Source: Parachlorella kessleri (Eukaryota > Chlorophyta > Trebouxiophyceae > Chlorellales > Chlorellaceae). From it: DNA of 64,000 bases. Shown piece by piece: positions 56,151 through 64,000 of the stretch (position 1 is its first letter; every line of letters starts with the position of its first letter). A model generated the notes under the pieces. It worked only from the letters and a program-made list of their open reading frames with translations, did no database searches and had not been told where the DNA came from. The position numbers and the translations under genes are program-made. Location: assembly GCA_001598975.1 (NCBI GenBank), contig BBXU01000127.1, forward strand, positions 1 to 64,000, given 5' to 3'.

Positions 56151-59100
56151 ATGGAGAGCTTCGAGTACTTCCGAGCGACTAGCTCACCTGTCCCAGAGCT
56201 GCAGAGCCCCACTTGGGCGCGCTCCAGCACCCCACGCTCCAGCATTGCAGCTAGGGGGACGGATGTTGAGCTGCCAGGACTTTGTGCTGCCTGGGACAGC
56301 GGCAGCCTGCTTGATGACAGCGCAACCAGCAGCGAGCTGGACCATTCTGGCTCGCCACCAGGCAGCTATGTTTTTGCAGCAGAAGAACAATTCATGGGCG
56401 AAGCAACAGTCGCCATCAGGCACTCAGGGTGGCTGTTGAAAGCATCTGGCAAGGGGCCCCACCGCAAGTGGCACAAACAGTGGGTATACCTCAAGGACGA
56501 CAGGCTGTGCTATACCCCTGACCCTGGCGGGTCGGAAGGGGTGCGGTACATTGCTCTGGACAGGATCCCACTCCGCCCACTGCCACGCGGCTATGGGCCA
56601 AAGATTGGGATCACTATTGTAGACAGCCGCCAGCTGGACACATCAAGTGCAGCTGTCAGGGGCAAGCGGGCTGGGTGCATTTTTAGCGTGGCATGCGGCA
56701 GCCATACCCACTTCTGGGCAGCAGACACACCTGCCAGCGCCAAGGTGGGGACGGTTCATGACAGTGCCCCTCTATGCTCGGTAGAGGAGCGTCGTCTGGA
56801 CTAGCATGTGTGTTTTGGCACAGCTGTTTAGTGTGCAAGGGTACCTGGGTTGCTGGGCCCCCCTGATGGGCAGGTAACTCAGCAAACTCCATTGGGCCCT
56901 AAATCCCCATGAGCTCCTGCATCACCCCTTTCTTCCAATCACGCTGTGCTGCTGCAGGACTGGGTTGAACAGATTACAAGGGCCTGGTCCCGCTGCGTAA
57001 AACACGTGGCACGTGGCACCCACAGCCCTGGAGCAGACGAGTTGCTAGCCATGCGGGAGGCCAAATGGAGAGCAGAGAATGAGGCACTTCGCAAATCGTT
57101 GGCAGAAGCAGACAAGCTGCGACACGCAGCGCAAAGCAGTGAGCAGTGGAGGTCAGTAGCTGGAGGACTGAGAGGACTTTGGTCCCATGGTTCTACTTGT
57201 CCCCAATCTGTCCCACGGCGACCTCACAGAAAAGCGCTGTAGACAGGGTGTAGGAACATGGGTTTTCTGGCTGTGAAGCGAACGCATAGGGAGTGAAGCA
57301 AAAAACCTTTGTGGATGGCATCATCTCTGCAAACCAACTATTTGGACTCCCTCAACACGCTTTCAGGGTGTTGCTGGAAGCGGAGAAGAAGCAAGAAAGT
57401 ATTCAGGAGCTGGTCAAGTACAATGTCCAAGTTGTGACTGGCTCTTGCAAGGTACCGCACCCGAGCGTTGGCCACAGCTATCAAAGGCTGAACGTTGGTG
57501 TTACAGGCAACGTGCTGGTTAGCTGACTCTGTGCCCGGGACACATCACACCTCCTGCAGCTCGCATACTGCTTTTAGCAATGCCTTGCCTTCAGGGAGCC
57601 GGCACGAGCAGCCAGGTGTATATTGAGGTGTATGACAAGGCGGGGCGATCCTCTGGAGAGCATCAGCTGGTGGTGCGGGGGGATGGCAAGCAGCCTTTCA
57701 AGCGTGGAGCCATTGATAATTTCCAAATTGAGTGCTGCGAAATGGGGAACCATCTGAGCAAGGTAATGACAAGGGTCTGCGGGAAAGGGGTTGTCAGTGC
57801 TGTTTGGTGTCAACTGTGCGGGCCGGGCAGACAGGAAGGAGGTGGTGCAATGCCCTTGCAAGTGCTGGCAACTCAAGCTTTACAACATATGTTGCGAGCT
57901 CTGAAACAGATATGATACGCACTTGGGAAGTCGCAGGTAAGGGTGTACCATGACAACACTGGCACATCCCCCTCGTGGTACCTGGAAGAGCTCCGCGTGC
58001 GCCGGGCGGCTAGCAATGGAGAGTGGACCGTGTTTCCCTGTCAACGCTGGCTAGCTGTGGACGTGGAAGATGGGTAGGTGTAACATGTTGTGCAGAGGAT
58101 GGAGGCTTAGGCTGTTGATGCAGGGTGCTGTAGCCTACGGTGTTGGGGGTGGCGTGATGTGCATGTGGTTCAGGGTGGGTGGAGGCCATTGCGCAGCTCC
58201 TCAGCAGCTTGTCCGCTGTGCCTTGTGACTGCCCCTTGATATTTTCAATCGCTTCTGCAGCTTGTAGTACTCGTTCACCCTGCATTCTGCTGGGCTTTAA
58301 TGCAAGTTACTCATGCAACACAGGCTGCCTATTGCAGGCGTGTGATGCGGGACCTGCAGCCTGGCTGTCGGGCAGACCTGGTCACCTACAGAGTGACAGC
58401 AACAACCACCGACCTCCGAGGGGCAGACACAACTGCCAATGTGTATATCACCCTGCATGGCAGCAGAGGAGACAGCCAGCGCCACGCCTTGGCCACAGGT
58501 CCCCACAACTTTGAGAGGTGCGAGGGTTGCAGACGGTACAGGACCGCTTCAGGCAAACAGCATGTCCCAGTGCCCTTCAGTGGTGGGCACAGCTCCTCTG
58601 GAAGCACTACCACATGCCTTCAATACATACGTGAGTGCGTCCATGCTGCAGGGGAAGCACAGATGCGTTCGCTATACAGGATAGGGACTTGGGCATGTTG
58701 GAGGCAGTTACTATTGGACATGATGGCACCGGCCTCAAGCCAGCTTGGCACTTGCAGCAAGTGTCCGTCATAAACAGCACCAGCGGCCAGGAGTGGCTCT
58801 TCCCGTGCCGGCAGTGGTTTGATGCTGACAGCGGCGACCGCAACATTGAGCGCCGCTTGCAAGAGGGCAGGTAGGAAAGCATGTGTCTGCTCAGGGGTCG
58901 GCAACATGAGCAAGACAGGCATCTTTCCCTACTCGCCTTCAGCTCTCCTTCCACGCAAATCTTGCATACGTTGGCGTCGACATAAAGCCCATATCTCCGC
59001 AGGGGCCCGCCAGAGCCGTGCTGGTATACGGTTGTGGTGTGCACCTCGGACGTCAGAGGAGCAGGTACCACATCGGAGGTCTGCTTGAGCCTTCATGGCA

Positions 59101-62100
59101 GTGATGGTACCAGCCCACACGTCAAGCTTCCTTCCCAGGCACGGAGGCTAGAAAGGATAGCACTTGACTTCACATGCTGTCTTTCAGCCGGTGTGGTCAT
59201 GCAGCTGTATTACGCTGAACAAAGCGGCACCTGTGCCTTCCTCAAGAGCAAACCCTAGCTACAGATGCAAGCTACATGTACGTAGCTTGACTTCTTACTT
59301 TGGCGACCTCCTTATATTTGCGATACATTCACAGGCCGGAGATTTTGAGCGCGGCCATGAAGATGTGTTCAGGGTGCAGCTGCCCAGGGTAGGACGGCTG
59401 CAGAGCCTTACCGTTGGTCAGAACTGCACTGGTGCCTCGCCGGACTGGCATCTGGAACAAGTTGAAGTCACAGACGAGCAGTCAGGTGAAGCCGACAGCA
59501 GGCTCCCCAATCAGAACTTTGCTGTTCATGAACGCGTATAAGTGGGCCTTGTGTTGCTCCCTTCTCGGATATGCGGCGACCATTATAGCGTGCAGACTGC
59601 TGTTACTGAAACTGCACTATTCGTTCATGCAAAAGCATGGCGTCCATGTGATGAGGCAGCTATCCTGCCCTCTGCAGGTGAGACCAGCTACTTTGGCTGC
59701 AACAATTGGCTCTCCAGCAGGCAAGGAGACGGCCTGGCTGAGCGCACCCTGGTGGCAAGCAGTACCAACCCCAGAGATCAGCTGGCAACATACCGGCTTG
59801 AGCTACACACCAGTGACCTGAGGGCCGCAGGGACCTCCGCTTGTGTGTGGGTACAGCTTCATGGGGCTGCTGGGAGCAGCGATGTGCAGAAGGTCCAGGT
59901 AACTTGGCCGGGTGGCTTCACCTCGAGGGCACTTAACACGTGTTCCTGGTGGGTCGGTGCATCTGCTCATATTACTCATGGCTATGGGCTTGCCTAAGGG
60001 TGTTCAAGGGCAGGGGGGTGGTGGCCTGTTGAGCTGCTCAGTGTCGGGCCTTCATGAAGTGCAGGGAACCCCAAAGTCCTACCAGCGTGGAGCGGTGGAC
60101 ACCCATGCTTTCACCTGTGGGGCTCTCGGTGATTTGCGGAAGCTGACGGTTGGCCATGATGGCATGGGTGACTCGCCCTCTTGGCACCTGCAGAAGGTAA
60201 GCCTAGAGTACGTTCGAAGGAGCAGAGCTATGCTTCCGCAACACTGATTCCCTAAGGCAACGTGGATGCTCTCGGATGTGCAGCAGCTTGAGGTCAGTTG
60301 ATAGGCTGCAGCTTAGGCCAGCATGGCAGATTGAAGGCATGGCGATCGTGCCACTCATGGCTACATGGCGCCTTCTTCTGTAGGCTGTCGTGACGTGCCT
60401 CAAGACAGGTTTTGTGACCGAGTTCCCTTGCAACCGCTGGTTGGCCACGGACGAAGATGATGGTTGTACAACACGCGACCTGTACCCAAACTCGTCAAGT
60501 GCTAAGCTGGCACAGTACATCCTGACAGTTCACACCTCCGACCAGCGGGGCGCAGGCAAGAAATGACTGGGCTGAGCTACCACGCGGCAGAGGGTGGGAG
60601 AGCACCTAGATAGCCTTGTTGCCAAACGACTGTACCTTGTGCTGTGGTTGTTCATCCCTCACGCAAACAGTGCTGAACTGGCAACAAGCATGTGTTGTAG
60701 GCACAACTGCCAGGGTGTATGTGGCGCTAGTCGGCAAGCAACACACTGTGGGTCCGTTGCATCTGGACAATGATAAGCTGAACTTTCAGCGCGGCAGGGT
60801 AGATGTGTTCAAGGTGAGCTGGCATGTCTTGGGGTGGGTGAGCATGACTGCCAGGTAGGGCATGCCGAGCAGCAGCGAGGTCGTAGAGATATGGCCTCCT
60901 CACGTTGCCTGGAACCTACTCATCAACAGCCAGCATATGACATGAGATGGCTGTTGATGGTGACCTGCAGCTCACGGAAATGGATGTGGGCGAGTTGCAG
61001 CACCTCCGCATATGGCATGATAACTCCGGGCCAGCAAGCTCCTGGGCTCTGGACTTCATTGAACTGACTAAGGGCAGCGAGGCTCCAGTCTATTTCACTT
61101 GCCACGATTGGCTGGCAGAGCCTGCTTATCAGAAGGTCCTCATGCCAACCCTAGCTGACCCACGAACGGCCATGGTACGTTTCCAGCTGCTGGTGTAAAA
61201 AAGAGAACTGCTGTCTTGTCATGGTGTGATTGCCATCTCTTGCTGCAGAGCTCTGCCTGTCTTAAGTAGTCACGTTCGAGCTGTCGCAAGCTTCTTCAAG
61301 CTTAGCTTTTTCTCTGACTGCAGATCACCTATGAACTGGCGGTCAGGACAGCAGACATGAAGGGGGCGGGCACTGACTCCAACCTGCGCTTCATCCTGCA
61401 TGGAGCGTCCAGGAGCAGTCATGTTATCCCTCTACCGACCGGGCCTGGGGCATTTGAACGTGGCAAGGTTAGCGGGTGCCTCTGACCTAGAGCAGTGACA
61501 ACCCCAGTAAATGTATAGCAAGAGGCATGCTAGCTATTGCCATGATAGGATCCTGACATGGTGCCTTGCCATCTTATGGGTCGTACCGATGGCAATACGT
61601 ACGCCTTTGCAGGTGGACCACTTCCGCTTCCGCCTGCCGACAGTGGGCAACCTCCAGCGACTTGAGCTGCTGTCTGATGGCTCTGGCCAGAACCCTGGCT
61701 GGTTTTGCGACAGTGTCAGCGTGACAGAATCTAGCACTGGGACGGCAACATACTTCCTGTGCAATCGGTGAGACTGTTTGTGCCCCCCTGTTGGGGCCTC
61801 ATTCAGAGCTGATAAACTTGTCAGTTCCTAAATCATAAATTGGACTGGAGTTTACTCTCACATGACCCCATGCCACTGCATCCTGCAGGTGGCTGGACAG
61901 CAAGCATGGACTTCAAGTGCACCTGGAGGGTTCCTCTCGCAATCCCGAGTTAGACTACACAAGCTACCAGCTAGACCTGGACACTTCTGACATTCCTCAG
62001 AGCAGCACAGATGGGGACGTGTACATAGAACTGAAGGGGAGCACTGGAAGTAGTGGCTGGCAGAAGGTGGTTCCTGCTGCTAAGGTATGGAACGTGCTGT

Positions 62101-64000
62101 ATCCTGCATATTGAGGTAGCCACAAGCATGGCGTACATGTCGCGCATGCATACTCCTCACACTCAGATCCTTGGTGATGGTCATCTTGGCACGTATAAGA
62201 CGCCGCCACCACTGAAGCCAGCAAAGTACACCGTATAAGACGCTTCACCACCGCAGCCAGCAAAGTACCCTGGCGCTGTGGGTGGGGTGCAGGTGTCAAG
62301 CCTTGACCGTGGGCAGAAGGCTTCAGCTGAGTTACGGCTGCGGGGATTGGGGAGCCTGCAGCAGGCCAGCTTGAGGCTGGAGAATGCAACTTGTGGTTGG
62401 CATCTTGAAGCAGTGACCATTTCAGATGGTGCAACTGGTGACAGGTAGGTAATGAGCAGAGATCTCTACATGACACTGAGAAGGCAGCAACTATTCGCAT
62501 GCAGGTGAGCTTGGTGACTGCTCTCAGTGCTTGGTGGGCAGAGATAGCTACCTGATAGGCACTACATGGGAATGAGAGTGCCTGTCACTATTGTCTGCTA
62601 TGTAGGTGGTATCTGCCGTGCCATGCCTGGTTCACCCAGAAGCATGGCATGGAACACACATTGACCGCCTTCAAAGCCAGCGACGTGGCCGAGTATCGTA
62701 TGCGGCTGCATACCAGCGACACTCCTGTGGCAGGTGAGGGGTCTCACAGGCTTGGGAAAACAGCTGTGACAGGCTGGTCCATGTGTGCCAAGCTGGTGGG
62801 GACAGAGTGCCGTGCCTATGTAAGTGATCTCAATCCTATGGTCTCAATTTACGACAACTGGATGCCTTGGCCCAGGGACAAGTGCGAGAGTGTCTGTGGA
62901 GCTCGTCGGCAGGGCTGGCAAGACCAGCAAGATTTGGCTGGGGCCTGGAGCAACGTTGCCGGGCCAGACTGCGGAACACCTAGTCTCTTGGGGAGCCCTG
63001 GGAGACCTGCAGCAGCTAGTGATCGGTCATGACGGCAGCAGTACCTCTCCTAGCTGGCATTTGGATTATGCCGAGGTGGTGCAACCTCCTGCTGGCCAGG
63101 TACAGTGGCTCCTGGACACAGGCGTGGGCGGTAGGATCAAGGGTTAGCTCATCTCCTATTTGGCATCCCTGCTCTCCAGCAATGACTCTGCTGCTGGGAA
63201 TGGGTCAGCAGACATGCAAGGCCGCAGCACTGGAGCTGCTTAGGGCCAAGTCAAAACACGGCAGCAAGGCCAGTATGTTGGTGCCCATGAATAGAACGCA
63301 CACACAGGGATTCCGCGTGCTACTTCATGAAGCACTTTATTAATCCTGCTACAGGTGATCTTCTTCGACTGCAACCAGTGGCTCTCCAGAGAGCATGGTG
63401 ATGGCTGCCTGGAGCGCACGCTGCATGCCAGCACTGCCGATCCCTCCCTTAGCCGCTGCAGCTACAAGGTAGGCTCTCCAGATTAAGAAGAGTGGAGCTT
63501 TGGTCTAGATCCTTGCCTGCCTGCCTGCCTGCTGCGTCCTCCTGCCTGCATACATTAATTGTTTCCCACCTGGTGTACCATTGCCTTTGCACGGCTGTGT
63601 CCATTGCAGATAACTGTCCATACCAGCAATCTGCGGACAGCTGGCCTGCCAGGCAGCATGCCCATTAGCCTGGTTATAACAGGGGCTAAGGGCGCTTTGC
63701 CCAGGTGTCAGCTAGAGAGCGCTGGTGCTTTTGCACGCGGTCAAACAGATACCTTCCAAGTGGTCGGACCAGGTAGGGAGTGGGCAGGGTGTGTTCATCT
63801 ATAGTTTAGCACAAGCGCTTGCCTTTGTGTCGTTGCTCTTATCTGCGACTAATCGAGGACATCATGGAAGCACATAGGAGATGAATATCCAGAGTACCTA
63901 AGCATTGAAGGTCAGAGTATCGTTCACACTCTTAGTAGTAGGAGTTGCATGCAGACATTGGCGCCTTCACACGGCTGAGCATCCAAGTTGAGGATGCGAG
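56151..64000 (+). CDS. PH domain, coiled coil and tandem PLAT/LH2 domain protein, 3' partial
   Basis: Twenty-three exons: 56151-56744, 56958-57151, 57367-57451, 57595-57762, 57936-58073, 58337-58517, 58652-58870, 59003-59138, 59335-59485, 59678-59898, 60065-60196, 60384-60555, 60701-60813, 60971-61174, 61324-61467, 61613-61767, 61889-62084, 62293-62444, 62606-62733, 62876-63099, 63355-63468, 63610-63772, 63955->64000. Residues about 85-210 form a PH domain (SGWLLKASGKGPHRKWHKQW start, DWVEQITRAW end). A coiled coil follows (EAKWRAENEALRKSLAEADK). Then PLAT domains repeat, beginning near 57419, 58387, 59024, 59788, 60513, 61324, 61957, 62691 and 63463. Each has a T.D.RGAGT.A.VY..L.G strand pair, a F.RG..D.F turn, a HD..G..P.WHLE.V strand and a closing FPC.RWL. 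The array resembles animal LOXHD1 (stereocilia) and chlorophyte PLAT proteins; PLAT and PH domains both suggest binding to membranes or membrane proteins. There is no lipoxygenase domain up to the window end. Two introns use GC donors (59139, 60556). Confidence 0.85.
62192..62271. repeat. 40-bp tandem duplication in a PLAT-gene intron
   Basis: Two copies starting cgtataagacgc and ending agccagcaaagtac lie at 62192 and 62232, with a few differences, in the intron between the exons ending at 62084 and starting at 62293. Confidence 0.75.
63513..63532. repeat. CTGC microsatellite in a PLAT-gene intron
   Basis: About four to five ctgc units in the intron after the exon ending at 63468. Confidence 0.85.

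Noticed and set aside
56151..64000. Lipoxygenase
   Set aside because: PLAT domains also occur in lipoxygenases, but no iron-binding His-rich catalytic domain is present in the window.
1..64000. CRISPR arrays, tRNA and rRNA genes, integrases or viral genes
   Set aside because: I saw no regularly spaced repeats, no cloverleaf or rRNA-like block and no viral or transposase domain by eye; tRNAs could still be missed without a covariance search.

Overview
The window looks like nuclear DNA of a green alga (Chlorophyta, most likely a trebouxiophyte or related core chlorophyte). The reasons are GC-rich genes cut into many short exons by GT-AG introns of roughly 60-500 nt (a few GC-AG), TGTAA polyadenylation signals shortly after several stop codons, a plastid-type transit peptide, a cilium gene, and families shared with plants (TT9/GFS9-CLEC16A, GIF/SSXT, GT61). 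It is not bacterial: there are no operons or ribosome binding sites, and no long single-exon genes. Long open frames on the opposite strand of exons are GC-driven shadows. All gene models were spliced by eye; most were checked because the exon lengths sum to whole codons and phases match at each junction. Layout, left to right: (1) <1-8141 (+), a kelch-repeat plus transglutaminase-like protein, the dynein regulatory complex subunit DRC7/FAP50, entered from inside the kelch part. (2) 8690-9049 (-), a minimal SSXT/GIF (SS18-like) coactivator, tail to tail with DRC7 and head to head with (3) 9480-15588 (+), SEL1L/HRD3, the Sel1-repeat membrane adaptor of the ER-associated degradation ligase. (4) 16499-20344 (+), a saccharopine dehydrogenase-like oxidoreductase (SCCPDH family). 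(5) 20849-23237 (+), a coiled-coil protein of unknown function. (6) 23994 to about 27597 (-), a NIPA-like/DUF803 multi-pass transporter with a long disordered tail. (7) About 28542-28733 (+), an incomplete RING-like exon. (8) 29274-31857 (+), a plastid-targeted membrane protein ending in two EF-hands. (9) 32662-40408 (+), WDR3/UTP12 of the small-subunit processome. (10) 41173-46184 (+), a GT61 glycosyltransferase with a signal anchor. (11) 47242-49445 (+), a nicotinamidase with an apparent signal peptide. (12) 50133-55717 (-), CLEC16A/TT9. (13) 56151->64000 (+), a PH-coiled-coil protein with at least eight complete PLAT domains and a ninth cut by the window end. The genes do not form one pathway; they are ordinary neighbours with two head-to-head pairs that probably share promoter regions (9050-9479 and 55718-56150). 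SEL1L, GT61 and the nicotinamidase all enter the secretory pathway, and CLEC16A acts on endosome/Golgi trafficking, but I see no sign of joint regulation. The observations most worth following are the PH-PLAT array protein, the kelch-TGL DRC7, the secretory nicotinamidase, the EF-hand plastid protein, and a roughly 100-bp dispersed repeat found three times with an ungapped core.
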